In this document: positions 17,868-26,731 of the stretch, one piece after another
Layout: each line of letters starts with the position of its first letter
How positions within the stretch are numbered: position 1 is the first letter of the stretch
Source of the DNA: Cohnella phaseoli
GTDB taxonomy: Bacteria; Bacillota; Bacilli; Paenibacillales; Paenibacillaceae
Assembly (NCBI RefSeq): GCF_003386235.1
Contig: NZ_QRDZ01000043.1
Span: 22,899-86,898 of the forward strand
DNA: 64,000 nt
Direction of reading: 5' to 3'
Translations under genes and position numbers: made by a program
Notes under the pieces: generated by a model
The model's input: the letters and a program-made list of their open reading frames with translations, nothing else
Told to the model about the DNA's origin: nothing
Databases searched by the model: none

Positions 17868-18677
17868 TTGAAGAAGGCTATCATTGAAGTCGATAACCTA
17901 TCGTGGCGCAGGGAGCAGAAGACGCTTCTGCACAATGTCAACTGGACGGTGAACAAAGGGGAGCATTGGGCGATTTTGGGGCTGAACGGCTCCGGTAAAA
18001 CGACGCTGCTCAACATGATCAACGGTTATCTATGGCCAACGACGGGAACGGTCAGCGTCTTCGAAGAGCAATTCGGCACGATCGACCTGCGCGAGCTGCG
18101 CAAATCGATCGGCTGGGTCAGCTCCTCTTTACAGGAAAGGCTGTCTGCCGGAGACAAGGCGCAGTCTGTCGTGATGAGCGGCAAGTTCGCTTCAATCGGC
18201 TTGTACGACGAGCCGACGAAGGAAGACGAGGAATACGCGATCGAGCTTATGGGACAGCTGCGCTGCTCTCATCTGATCGATCGGAGGTACCAGACCTGCT
18301 CGCAGGGGGAGAAGCAGAAGCTGCTCATTGCCAGAGCGCTTATGGCGTCTCCGAAACTGCTTATTCTCGACGAACCCTGCAACGGGCTCGATTTCATATC
18401 TCGGGAGCAGCTGCTTTCCAGTATCGAGCGGCTAGCGCAGCGGCCCGACGCGCCTACTCTTATTTACGTTACGCATCATACGGAGGAGATTGTGCCGATT
18501 TTCGGCCACTGTCTGCTCATGCGCAGAGGGGAAGTATTCCAAACGGGCAAAACGAAGGAAGTGCTGACGGAATCGACTTTGACCGAGTTTTTCGAAACCG
18601 GCATTTCCGTGCATTGGCATAACGACCGGGCGATTCTGACATGGACGGGGCATGAGCAATACCAAGAGCTTGATTAA
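17868..18677 (+). CDS. ABC transporter ATP-binding protein, YlmA/ModF-like
   Basis: A 269-residue cytoplasmic ATPase. TTG at 17868 is the only start that fits GAAGGGG upstream. Walker A is GLNGSGKTTL (about 38-47), Walker B LLILDEPCNGLD, and the H-loop His is in YVTHHTEEI. The signature is CSQGEKQK rather than LSGGQ, the form seen in YlmA and ModF-type proteins. No permease is adjacent, so its partner, or a non-transport role, is open. It is not an MsmX-like sugar ATPase: the regulatory C-terminal domain of that type is missing. Confidence 0.82.
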   Translation: MKKAIIEVDNLSWRREQKTLLHNVNWTVNKGEHWAILGLNGSGKTTLLNMINGYLWPTTGTVSVFEEQFGTIDLRELRKSIGWVSSSLQERLSAGDKAQSVVMSGKFASIGLYDEPTKEDEEYAIELMGQLRCSHLIDRRYQTCSQGEKQKLLIARALMASPKLLILDEPCNGLDFISREQLLSSIERLAQRPDAPTLIYVTHHTEEIVPIFGHCLLMRRGEVFQTGKTKEVLTESTLTEFFETGISVHWHNDRAILTWTGHEQYQELD

Positions 18678-18727
18678 TGAACGGTCATCCGATCAATCGG
18701 CGGCTGCGGATGCGTACGCCCTTCTCC

Positions 18728-18757
18728 TTGACGCTGTCTAAGCCGCAAAGCTATAAT
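18728..18757 (+). promoter_or_regulatory. Candidate sigma-A promoter of guaA
   Basis: TTGACG and TATAAT are separated by 18 bases and end 35 bases before the guaA start. The leader is too short for a purine riboswitch, so guaA here seems controlled otherwise. Confidence 0.6.
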
Positions 18758-18792
18758 AGCTTCAATTGATTGAGAGGGGCTCGGTTTAAACA

Positions 18793-20334
18793 GTGACTAA
18801 CAACCAGCATGAAATGATCGTCGTACTCGATTTCGGCGGACAGTACAACCAGCTGATCGCCAGACGCATTCGCGATTTGGGCGTATATAGCGAGTTGCTT
18901 CCATTTAATACGTCGGCGGACAAGCTTCGCGAGATGGCTCCTAAGGGGATTGTTTTCTCGGGCGGACCGGCTAGCGTCTATGCGGAAGGAGCGCCTACGG
19001 TCGATCCGGCGATTTACGAGCTTGGCGTGCCGATCTTCGGCATTTGCTACGGCATGCAATTGATCACGCATCAGCAGGGCGGCAAAGTCGAACCGGCGCA
19101 CAAACGCGAGTACGGAAAATCGGACATCGATTTCGCGGAAGGCTCGGCGCTTGCGCAAGGACTGGATAGCCGTCAGACGGTATGGATGAGCCACGGCGAT
19201 CATGTTACGGAGCTGCCGACCGGCTTCCGCGTCGATGCGAGCACGGAACATGCTCCGGTTGCGGCGATGAGCAACCCGGACCGCCGAATTTTCGCGGTGC
19301 AGTTCCACCCGGAAGTACGACACTCCGTGCACGGCAATGAAATGATCGGCAACTTCCTGTTCAAAGTGTGCGGCTGTAAAGGCGACTGGACGATGGGCTC
19401 GTTTATCGACGATATGATTGCGGAGATTCGCCAGGAAGTCGGAGACAAGAAGGTGCTGTGCGCCTTGTCCGGCGGTGTGGATTCTTCCGTCGTCGCCATT
19501 CTGATTCACAAGGCGATCGGAGATCAACTGACCTGTATGTTCATCGATCACGGCCTGCTGCGCAAAGGCGAAGCCGAGAGCGTCATGGAGACGTTCGTTG
19601 GCAAATTCGGCATGAATGTCGTGAAGATCGATGCAAGCGAGCGGTTCCTCGGCAACTTGAAGGGCGTAGACGATCCGGAGAAAAAACGCAAGCTGATCGG
19701 CAACGACTTCATCCGCGTGTTCGAGGAGGAGTCGGCGAAGTTTGACGACTTTACCTTCCTCGCTCAAGGCACGCTGTACACCGACATCGTCGAGAGCGGC
19801 ACGGCGACGGCCCAGACGATCAAGTCCCACCATAACGTCGGCGGCTTGCCGGAGGACATGAAGTTTAAGCTGATCGAGCCGCTTAAGACGCTGTTCAAGG
19901 ACGAGGTGCGCAAGGTCGGTGCGGAATGCGGCCTGCCGGAAGCGATCGTGATGCGTCAGCCGTTCCCGGGACCTGGACTGGCGATCCGCGTGCTGGGCGA
20001 AGTGACCGAGGACAAGCTGGAAATCGTGCGCGAATCCGACGCGATTCTGCGCGACGAGATTGCCAAGGCGGGGCTTGACCGCGAGATTTGGCAGTATTTT
20101 ACTGCGTTGCCGGGCATGAAGAGCGTTGGCGTAATGGGCGACGGGCGCACGTACTCGTACACCGTCGGCATCCGCGCGGTAACCTCCATCGACGGTATGA
20201 CCGCCGACTGGGCGCGCATCCCGTGGGACGTACTGGAGAAAATCTCCGTGCGCATCGTCAACGAAGTTCAGAACGTCAACCGCGTCGTGTACGACATTAC
20301 GTCCAAGCCTCCGGCTACGATTGAGTGGGAATAA
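18793..20334 (+). CDS. guaA: GMP synthase (glutamine-hydrolysing)
   Basis: A 513-residue cytoplasmic enzyme converting XMP to GMP with ATP and glutamine. The class-I amidotransferase domain (1-200) has the nucleophile in GICYGMQL and the His/Glu of FHPEVRHS; the synthetase domain carries the PP-loop ALSGGVDSSVV (about 227) and the C-terminal dimerisation domain ends VYDITSKPPATIEWE as usual. The start is GTG at 18793; an ATG 7 codons in is an alternative. Length is normal. It stands alone, apart from the pur operon, with its own promoter and terminator. Confidence 0.97.
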   Translation: MTNNQHEMIVVLDFGGQYNQLIARRIRDLGVYSELLPFNTSADKLREMAPKGIVFSGGPASVYAEGAPTVDPAIYELGVPIFGICYGMQLITHQQGGKVEPAHKREYGKSDIDFAEGSALAQGLDSRQTVWMSHGDHVTELPTGFRVDASTEHAPVAAMSNPDRRIFAVQFHPEVRHSVHGNEMIGNFLFKVCGCKGDWTMGSFIDDMIAEIRQEVGDKKVLCALSGGVDSSVVAILIHKAIGDQLTCMFIDHGLLRKGEAESVMETFVGKFGMNVVKIDASERFLGNLKGVDDPEKKRKLIGNDFIRVFEEESAKFDDFTFLAQGTLYTDIVESGTATAQTIKSHHNVGGLPEDMKFKLIEPLKTLFKDEVRKVGAECGLPEAIVMRQPFPGPGLAIRVLGEVTEDKLEIVRESDAILRDEIAKAGLDREIWQYFTALPGMKSVGVMGDGRTYSYTVGIRAVTSIDGMTADWARIPWDVLEKISVRIVNEVQNVNRVVYDITSKPPATIEWE

Positions 20335-20356
20335 GGCGGATGTGCAGCTATAGGCG

Positions 20357-20413
20357 TTAAAAAAGAACTCTCTTCTGTTTGCGTTGTTCAGCAAATGGGA
20401 GGGAGTTTTTTAA
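20357..20413 (+). terminator. Terminator of guaA
   Basis: A long imperfect stem (GAACTCTC...TTTGC against GCAAA...GGGAGTTTTTT) ends in a run of T beginning 70 bases after the guaA stop, preceded by a run of A, so it may act in both directions. Confidence 0.7.
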
Positions 20414-20534
20414 GATTAAAATCAAGGCCGAATTGTTGCTCAGGGCTACTGCTATACGATATGATGAGGTTATATCAAGAGATTCGGACATACATCAAAG
20501 GAATTGAAAAAAAACGGATTGGAGGGGAAGAATA

Positions 20535-21167
20535 ATGGAAGAGTTAAAAGCGTTGCTTCAAGGGATGCATGCAGAGTTTAGCAAGGTGAGTGAGCGGCTT
20601 GAGGTGTTGGACGGGAAATTTGGAGAGCTGAGCGCGGAGTTTGGAAAGATGAATGAACGCCTTGATCGCCTTGAGGGACTGCCTACAGAATTTGATAAGG
20701 TGAATAAACGCCTTGATGGGCTGGACGGGAAATTTAAAAAGATGGACAAGCGTCTTGACGGGCTAGATGGGAAAGTTGAAAAAATGGACAAGCGTCTTGA
20801 CGGGCTGGACGGGAAAGTTGAAAAAATGGACAAGCGTCTTGACGGGCTGGACGGGAAAGTTGAAAAGATGGACAAGCGTCTTGATCATCTTGAAGGGCTG
20901 CCGGGGAAATTCGGAAAGATGAGCGAACGTCTTGACGGATTCCACAAAGAGTTCGGAAAGATGGATGATCGTTTTGATCGTCTCGAAGGCTTGACCAGGC
21001 AAGGCAATGAAATCGGTACGCAATTAATTGCCAAAGTAGCGAACGTTAAAAGCGATGTTGAAGATGTAAAATCAGATACAAGAAAGATGAAAGAAGAGTT
21101 TCCGGTCATTAAGCAAATTATCAATAGCCATGATAATTATATTACACTCCATAAGTTTAGCAGTTGA
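20535..21167 (+). CDS. Repetitive coiled-coil protein of unknown function
   Basis: A 210-residue, highly charged protein that I do not recognise beyond its fold. Nearly the whole sequence is built on a 14-residue period (two heptads), of which four units, KMDKRLDGLDGKVE with small variations, are almost identical; degenerate units run on both sides (GKMNERLDRLEG, GKMSERLDGFHK, GKMDDRFDRLEG). Leucine and charged residues repeat in a/d positions, so a long parallel coiled coil is expected. No signal peptide or TM helix. The C terminus (VKSDVEDVKSDTRKMKEEF) continues the coil. GGAGGGG precedes the ATG. Monocistronic between guaA and another hypothetical gene. Confidence 0.75.
   Translation: MEELKALLQGMHAEFSKVSERLEVLDGKFGELSAEFGKMNERLDRLEGLPTEFDKVNKRLDGLDGKFKKMDKRLDGLDGKVEKMDKRLDGLDGKVEKMDKRLDGLDGKVEKMDKRLDHLEGLPGKFGKMSERLDGFHKEFGKMDDRFDRLEGLTRQGNEIGTQLIAKVANVKSDVEDVKSDTRKMKEEFPVIKQIINSHDNYITLHKFSS
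20738..20900 (+). repeat. 42-bp tandem repeat inside the coiled-coil gene
   Basis: ATGGACAAGCG recurs at 20742, 20784, 20826 and 20868, exactly 42 bases apart, with nearly no differences between units. Each unit is 14 codons, so copy-number changes keep the reading frame and would lengthen or shorten the coiled coil by two heptads. Confidence 0.9.
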
Positions 21168-21277
21168 TCGCTTATAAGCGGACGGTCTTCTGTGGAAATT
21201 CTTCCAAAATAGAGAACATTTCTCCTCTGTAAATCGTCTGAATAATATCAGATTGATTTCCGGAGGTTTTTTACAAA

Positions 21278-21823
21278 ATGATATTTTCTAAAGACCAATG
21301 GGTGAAATGGTTCGTGCTCGCATTGGGGAGTCTAATTTTCTTGATCGTGTTGACCCAAATCGGGTACGCAGGAACGAATCGCGATTCTTATCTGGAACGG
21401 GTTAAGGAAGGCAAGCTCTATTACAATGTTCATCCTTCCTTTGCGGATGAGCAGAAGATGCAGCCTGAGGTGGCTGAGAAGCTGCTCACCAGTTGGAACG
21501 GGGTTGCCGATAAGCTGAACAGTATTATATCCGTAAAGGATTGGAAGTTGGTCAGCAGCGGAGATCTTGATCTGGAGCTAACGAACGGATTGCCGGATCA
21601 AGAAGTGTCGACCTTTAACGAAGCGCTTTTCAGCGATCAAAGGAAGTCCGAGTTGCAGAAAGGCGATCTCTATCCCGGCGCTTTGATCAGTCCGAACGAG
21701 GATCGCGTAATTTTGTTTTGGGAGAAATTTGACGGCAGCGCGGTGTATCTGCACATCGATTCCAAGACGGATTCCGACGGCTCGCGAACTTGGTTTGTGA
21801 ACGGCGAAGTCAGTCGGATTTGA
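21278..21823 (+). CDS. Membrane-anchored hypothetical protein
   Basis: A 181-residue protein that I do not recognise. One hydrophobic helix (about 10-30, VLALGSLIFLIVLTQIGYAG) near the N terminus serves as anchor or signal; the rest is a soluble, presumably extracellular domain with many charged residues and a pattern of short strands (RVILFWEKFDG, SAVYLHIDSK). GGAGG lies 10 bases before the ATG. It is preceded by the coiled-coil gene and followed by 600 bases of repeat-rich non-coding DNA. No function proposed. Confidence 0.7.
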   Translation: MIFSKDQWVKWFVLALGSLIFLIVLTQIGYAGTNRDSYLERVKEGKLYYNVHPSFADEQKMQPEVAEKLLTSWNGVADKLNSIISVKDWKLVSSGDLDLELTNGLPDQEVSTFNEALFSDQRKSELQKGDLYPGALISPNEDRVILFWEKFDGSAVYLHIDSKTDSDGSRTWFVNGEVSRI

Positions 21824-21890
21824 ATATTTACAATTCGGAAAGTGTAAAATTCGCTGCCCGGCAGAGTCCAATCAAGCAGAAAATTTAAAT

Positions 21891-22090
21891 CGGAAAATCC
21901 ACCTTAGTTCTACAAAATGAGTGAAATCGGGCGATTTAAGAAGGAAAACCAGGCTTATTTTTATAGAATAAGCGATTATGCGGAATTAAAGCGGAAAACC
22001 CGTCTTATTCGCCCCTAAAAAAGTGCGGAAGCACTTTTAAAGCGGTTTTTCCACCTTAGTCCCACAAGTCGTCTAGGCCCTGAGCGGATC
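21891..22090. repeat. Degenerate ~51-bp tandem array (about four units)
   Basis: CGGAAAA or equivalent recurs at 21891, 21942, 21992 and 22043, spacings 51, 50 and 51. The first and last units share CCACCTTAGT followed by YCYACA; the middle units carry CTTATT and GAATAAG in inverted order. Units differ more than in the arrays of the pur operon. Part of the 598-base gap between the membrane-anchored hypothetical gene and the surface phosphatase gene. Confidence 0.65.
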
Positions 22091-22117
22091 GAGCCGAACT
22101 CCCCGCCTCATCTCCAT

Positions 22118-22253
22118 AGATTTGAGCAATAAGCTTTGCTTCAGCGCCTAGGTTAAGCCGGTACGCCGAAGGCATTTTTGCTTGTTGGCGAAATCGAATC
22201 CGATTGGCTCAATATCGATTATCCCACTGCCTCCAGCCGCTGGAGGTTTTTTT
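22118..22253 (+). promoter_or_regulatory. Possible structured leader ending in an intrinsic terminator
   Basis: TTGAGC near 22123 can pair with GCTCAA near 22207, enclosing further short complementary segments, and CCTCCAGC/GCTGGAGG followed by seven T forms a textbook terminator at about 22231-22253. A structure followed by a terminator upstream of a surface-protein gene resembles a riboswitch or attenuator, but I do not see the conserved core of any class I know (c-di-GMP I/II, SAM, cobalamin, purine checked by eye). It may just be a terminator with flanking pairing. Confidence 0.35.
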
Positions 22254-22266
22254 GTGCTATGGGAGA

Positions 22267-22287
22267 CAGGGCGTGGCATACACGCCC
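22267..22287 (+). other. Perfect 8-bp hairpin in the leader of the surface phosphatase gene
   Basis: AGGGCGTG and CACGCCCT flank GCATA. A second pairing, GATGATT near 22327 with AATCATC near 22383, encloses a GTGG-TTTGT-CCAC hairpin just before the ribosome site. These may stabilise or tune the long mRNA; no class is assigned. Confidence 0.4.
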
Positions 22288-22421
22288 TAGGGGAGGTAAC
22301 GAAATAAACGTGCGGTTTACACGGGGATGATTCGGCGGTGACAAAGCGGCGCTACGATGGTAAATGGTGGTTTGTCCACTGTAATCATCAGCTTTGGATA
22401 ATCAGAGGAGCGTGAAGGTCT

Positions 22422-25400
22422 GTGAAGTCTCAAGGTCGTCGCCTAATAAACAAATTATTCGCCGTTATGCTGTCGCTGGCTGTACTTGCGCCGTATGTGC
22501 CGCAAGCGGTTATCGGAGCGGATACGGCTTATGCGGCCCCATCGGGTGTCGTTATGCTGGAGGATTTCGAGAACGGTTTGGGCAATGTCCGGTTGGAGAA
22601 AAAACGGGTGTTCGACGGCAGTCTGTCGCTCGAATCGAACCCGAAATATGTGCGCAACGGCGCTTATTCCGCGCGAATCGATTACGACATGATCGGGATC
22701 GAGGACAACCCGTCGCAAATCTCGATTGGCGCCGTCCCTTATACGATTCCGATTCAAGGCTATCCGCAAAAGATCGGCATGTGGGTATATGCCAACAATG
22801 ACGGCCATCTGCTTACGACCAAGTTCCGCGACGGAAACAGCAGTTCTTTCGAAATGGAGCATTACGCCGACGAAAGCGTTGGCATCGACTGGACGGGCTG
22901 GCGTTATCTCGAAGTCGACATCGAGCAAGGAAAGGCGGCCCCGATCGTGCTGGAGCTGTTTCTGCAGATGAAGCAGAGGGATATCGGCAAGAAAAACAAA
23001 GGCTCGATCTGGGTCGACGATATCCGGCTGATCTACGATCCCGTGGCCGAGGATACGACGGTGCCGACTCTGGCCGCCGTTTATCCAACTCCTGATCAGA
23101 CGGTGAATGCGCCGATATCGGAAATTTCGCTGGCCGCGTCCGACTTCGGAACCGGTATCGATCCGGCGTCTTTGCGTCTGACGATTGACGGCCAACCTTT
23201 TGCGCCGTCCGTTTTTGAGAACGGCGTTGCCGTGTTCTCGCCAGGCGCGGCGATGGGCGGGGGTTACCATGAAGCCGTTGCCGAGGCGCGCGACTTGGCG
23301 GGCAACCCTGCGCGAATCGAATATACTTTTCGAGTCGAACACGGCGAGCGCCTGGCTATGACCGCTCCCGCGGAAGCGAAGAGCGGAGTGCCGTTTCATG
23401 TCCTGTTGCAGGCTCAGGACATCAGCGTAGCGGAAAGCGTCTATGCGACGATCCAGTTCGATCCCGCGACGCTGCAAGCGCGCAATGTCGCAGAACGCGC
23501 AGATCTGATCGGCGTGCATACCGACATCGATAATGTCGGAGGCAGCGTGAAATTCAGCGCCGCAGGGCTGAACGGAGCTTCCGCCGCACCGCTGGCCAAC
23601 ATCGAATTCGAAGTGAACCGGAACGCCAAGATGGAACGCGGAGAAACGTATAAGAGCGTGCGAATGATCGAAGGCGGCTTAGGCTATGCGGGCGACGTTT
23701 CTATTCCTTCCTTCGCCGCTCCGATCCGCTACGGCCTCGGCTTCGCTTACCAATTGGAAGCAAACGGAACGTCGCTCGGGACGGAAAGCATCTTTACGGT
23801 GAAGGACGGCAACGGCGCGCCAGTTCCAGGTGCGCGGATTGAGTTCACGGACCCGAACGGTCCGCAAACCTACGTCACCGTAACCGCTCCTCAATCGAAG
23901 GTGTACACAAACGCAGACTCGTCTTCGGCGGTTAAGCTGGAGCTGGGACAAGGTCGTCAACTGCTCGCGACTGTAGGCGCAACATCCGGGTTCGTCCAAG
24001 CGTTCCTGCCCGACGGCAGCGGAATGGGCTGGATTCCGTCTGCCGACGTTCAGCAAGAAGATCTTGCACAAGGAATCGGGCTGACAGACGCGCAAGGCCA
24101 AGTTCGTACGAAACTGGGGACGCTGGCTAAGGGCGTATGGTTCCTTCAGGCGGTCAAAGACAACGGATTAAGCGAGCGCCTAACATTTGCCGTCGTCCCT
24201 CAATTCGGTCCGGAACGACCGCTGTACGTCCAGACCTACGTGAGCGAAGACATGGCGACGAAGCTTAGCGTTGCCTGGCAGACGGCTCCTTCCGTCCCGC
24301 AAAATTATATTCAGTACGTGAAGGAAAGCGAGCTTCCGCAAGGCAATCCGGAGTTGGCTGAGGGCCATGCGACTGCGGCCGCAGCGAATTCCGTGCTCCA
24401 ATTGCTCAGCCAAACGGAGAATGGGCCTAAAGGAGAGATTCGTTTCCACCAAGCGCTCGTCTCCGGTCTGCAGCCGAATACGAAGTATTATTATCGCGTC
24501 GGCTATGAAGGACATTGGAGCGATTGGTACGGCTACAGTACGGCTCCGTCCGGCCAGAATACGCCTGTGTCGTTCGTGTTCGTCACCGATTCGCATACGA
24601 AGGAAGACAACGGTCTTGAAATCTATCAGAGGCTGATGGGCAACGTTTTCGAAAATTATCCGAATACCCGATTCGTCATGCACGGCGGCGACATCGTGGA
24701 CAATGGCGGCGCGCTGAACGAATGGAACCGATTCTGGGAAGCTTCCTCGATCTACGCCACTTCCGTGCCTTCGGCCCAGGCGATCGGCAATCACGACGTG
24801 AAGAGCGAAGGCAAGGACGTTTTCACCAGAGGAACCGGCTTCCCGGACAACGGCCCGGACACGCAGAAGAAATACGCTTATTCGTTCGATACGGGGAACG
24901 CGCACTTTGTCGTGCTCAATTCCGAGGCGACCGAGGAAAATATGATCAAGCAGGCGGAATGGCTGGAAGCGGATCTGGCCAAGAGCAAGAAAAAGTGGAA
25001 GGTCGCGATGTTCCATCGGCCTGCTTACCACACCGAGGCGGGACGGGACAAGCTGATTGAATACACGCAAACCTATTTCGCTCCGATTCTCGAAAAGCAG
25101 GGAGTCGACCTTGTGCTCGTCGGGCACGATCACATCTATGCTCGCACGTATCCGATGAAGCAGGGCCAGCCGCTTAAAAACGGAGAAAGAGGCACGCTTT
25201 ATTTGGACGGCGGAGCGTCGGGCTGGAAGTTCTACGACGGAACGAAATACGATTATCTCGATTTTGTATTCGACGACAACGTTGCGGTATACTCCGCCAT
25301 CGAAATCGGTCAAGATCGGATACAGATTCAAGCCCGTACGGAAAACGGGGATCTCGTGGACGACCATACGATCGTGAAGAAGGATCCGTCCCCAGGCACT

Positions 25401-26582
25401 CCTTCCCCGGGCACCCCGTCAAGCCCGTCCGGCGGCGCGAACCCGAATCCGCAGCCGGATCCGTCCGTCAACGAGTCGGGCCTGCCGATTCGCTCTGTGA
25501 CGGATGCCGAATGGGCCAAAGCGCAATCCGAAGGGAAGCTGAGCATTACTATAGCTGGAGCGGGCGGAGAAGTACGGCTTCCGGCGAATGCGAGCGACGC
25601 GCTTAAAAACGGAGGGCTGGAGCTGACGGTGAGAGGCTCCCTGGTTCTGAAGCTGTCCCCGGCCCAATTGCGGTCGGCGGCTGCGGGACTTGTAAGCGGC
25701 GAATGGCTGGCGCTTGAAGTTGTCGTGGACGAAGCGGCGAAATCGGCCGAGCGCGTTCGTCAGGCGCAGCAGAAAGAGAAAGCAACGTTGACGCAAGTCG
25801 CCGGGGCATTCCGAATTAGCCTGTCCTCCTTGGATGCGGACGGCAAACGGGAACACAAGAATGGAGCTGCGAATGCGACGCTGACGATTCCCGCGGGAAC
25901 GAAGAACAAGCTGACAGGAGTGTACGAGATTGCCGCCGACGGAACGGCGACGTACGTGAAGGGCAAGAGAACGGCTAACGGAACGGAAGTCGATCTCGTC
26001 CCAGGTCGCACCTATATGCTGCTTGACTACAAAATGAGCTATGCGGATCTGCCGTCCGGTCACTGGGCATACGAGTATGTCGCACAGCTGGCGGCAAGTC
26101 GCAGCGTCAACGGAATCGACGGAGAGCGGTTCGCTCCGAATCGCGAAGTGACGCGCGCCGAATTCACGGCGATGCTTGTCCGCGAGCTGGGGCTTCAAGC
26201 TTCGAGTCAAGCCGGCTTCGCGGACGTGGCTCAAGGGACCTGGTATGCGGAAGCGATAGCCGCCGCGAAGGAAGCGGGTTTGGTGAACGGCTCATCGGGC
26301 AGCGCCTTCCGCCCGGCTGCAGGCATTTCCCGTCAGGAAATGGCGGCTATGATCGTCAGAGCCTATGAGATTCTGCATGGCACAGCTGTACAGAGGGCAA
26401 ACGGAGGCCATACGTTCTCCGACATGAGCGGAGCTCAAGCGTGGGCGAAGGAAGCGGTAGCCAAAGCGCATGAGCTGGGACTGGTGAACGGCAGCGGGAA
26501 CGGCAAGTTCCGCCCGCTGGCCGGCGGAACCCGCGCGGAGTCGGCGAAGCTGATCGTGGCGCTGCTCGAATCGCGACCGTAA
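22422..26582 (+). CDS. SLH-anchored surface metallophosphoesterase with cohesin-like domain
   Basis: A 1386-residue exported enzyme; GTG start after GAGGAG. Order: signal peptide (1-38, cut after AYA); a beta-rich, possibly carbohydrate-binding domain (about 40-205); an Ig-like domain (about 210-305); a cohesin-like domain (about 306-440); a mixed beta region; a purple-acid-phosphatase-type N-terminal domain (about 600-715); a calcineurin-like phosphoesterase core with FVTDSH (near 720), HGGDIVDN (755), IGNHD (788), FHRPAYH and VGHDHIYAR (900) supplying the metal ligands; a Pro/Gly/Ser linker (near 988); a beta domain; three SLH domains (about 1206-1386). SLH domains bind pyruvylated wall polymer. 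Likely releases phosphate, perhaps from nucleotides; substrate untested. Confidence 0.9.
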   Translation: MKSQGRRLINKLFAVMLSLAVLAPYVPQAVIGADTAYAAPSGVVMLEDFENGLGNVRLEKKRVFDGSLSLESNPKYVRNGAYSARIDYDMIGIEDNPSQISIGAVPYTIPIQGYPQKIGMWVYANNDGHLLTTKFRDGNSSSFEMEHYADESVGIDWTGWRYLEVDIEQGKAAPIVLELFLQMKQRDIGKKNKGSIWVDDIRLIYDPVAEDTTVPTLAAVYPTPDQTVNAPISEISLAASDFGTGIDPASLRLTIDGQPFAPSVFENGVAVFSPGAAMGGGYHEAVAEARDLAGNPARIEYTFRVEHGERLAMTAPAEAKSGVPFHVLLQAQDISVAESVYATIQFDPATLQARNVAERADLIGVHTDIDNVGGSVKFSAAGLNGASAAPLANIEFEVNRNAKMERGETYKSVRMIEGGLGYAGDVSIPSFAAPIRYGLGFAYQLEANGTSLGTESIFTVKDGNGAPVPGARIEFTDPNGPQTYVTVTAPQSKVYTNADSSSAVKLELGQGRQLLATVGATSGFVQAFLPDGSGMGWIPSADVQQEDLAQGIGLTDAQGQVRTKLGTLAKGVWFLQAVKDNGLSERLTFAVVPQFGPERPLYVQTYVSEDMATKLSVAWQTAPSVPQNYIQYVKESELPQGNPELAEGHATAAAANSVLQLLSQTENGPKGEIRFHQALVSGLQPNTKYYYRVGYEGHWSDWYGYSTAPSGQNTPVSFVFVTDSHTKEDNGLEIYQRLMGNVFENYPNTRFVMHGGDIVDNGGALNEWNRFWEASSIYATSVPSAQAIGNHDVKSEGKDVFTRGTGFPDNGPDTQKKYAYSFDTGNAHFVVLNSEATEENMIKQAEWLEADLAKSKKKWKVAMFHRPAYHTEAGRDKLIEYTQTYFAPILEKQGVDLVLVGHDHIYARTYPMKQGQPLKNGERGTLYLDGGASGWKFYDGTKYDYLDFVFDDNVAVYSAIEIGQDRIQIQARTENGDLVDDHTIVKKDPSPGTPSPGTPSSPSGGANPNPQPDPSVNESGLPIRSVTDAEWAKAQSEGKLSITIAGAGGEVRLPANASDALKNGGLELTVRGSLVLKLSPAQLRSAAAGLVSGEWLALEVVVDEAAKSAERVRQAQQKEKATLTQVAGAFRISLSSLDADGKREHKNGAANATLTIPAGTKNKLTGVYEIAADGTATYVKGKRTANGTEVDLVPGRTYMLLDYKMSYADLPSGHWAYEYVAQLAASRSVNGIDGERFAPNREVTRAEFTAMLVRELGLQASSQAGFADVAQGTWYAEAIAAAKEAGLVNGSSGSAFRPAAGISRQEMAAMIVRAYEILHGTAVQRANGGHTFSDMSGAQAWAKEAVAKAHELGLVNGSGNGKFRPLAGGTRAESAKLIVALLESRP

Positions 26583-26662
26583 CCGCAATCGCAGTCACAA
26601 TCACAATCACAGTCACAGTCACAGTCACAATCACAATCACAGTCACAGTCACAGTCACAATC
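26583..26662 (+). repeat. Hexanucleotide microsatellite directly after the phosphatase stop codon
   Basis: About thirteen units of CAATCA or CAGTCA follow the TAA of the surface phosphatase without a break. Read in the gene's own frame, the array encodes alternating Gln-Ser, so loss of the stop would add a (QS)n tail. The unit length of six keeps frame. Confidence 0.9.
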
Positions 26663-26676
26663 GAAACCCCCTCGCA

Positions 26677-26731
26677 CAATCGATAGATCGCAGTCGCTCC
26701 GGGCCGCAGCCCGGGGCGATTGTTGTATTTT
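26677..26731 (+). terminator. Terminator of the surface phosphatase gene
   Basis: ACAATCG (26677) pairs with CGATTGT (26717), and inside it CCGGGC-CGCA-GCCCGG forms a very stable stem; TGTATTTT follows. Confidence 0.75.

Noticed and set aside
17868..18677. Shared ATPase for the sugar importers
   Set aside because: Its CSQGE signature and short C terminus fit the YlmA/ModF group, not MsmX-type ATPases.
18678..18792. Purine riboswitch in front of guaA
   Set aside because: The leader after the promoter is about 35 bases and has no aptamer core.
18751..20394. 547-codon open frame antisense to guaA
   Set aside because: It mirrors the codon pattern of guaA, has no ribosome site and gives an Arg/His-rich product without a recognisable domain.
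22118..22253. c-di-GMP riboswitch before the surface protein gene
   Set aside because: The conserved cores of class I and class II c-di-GMP aptamers could not be found in the paired region.
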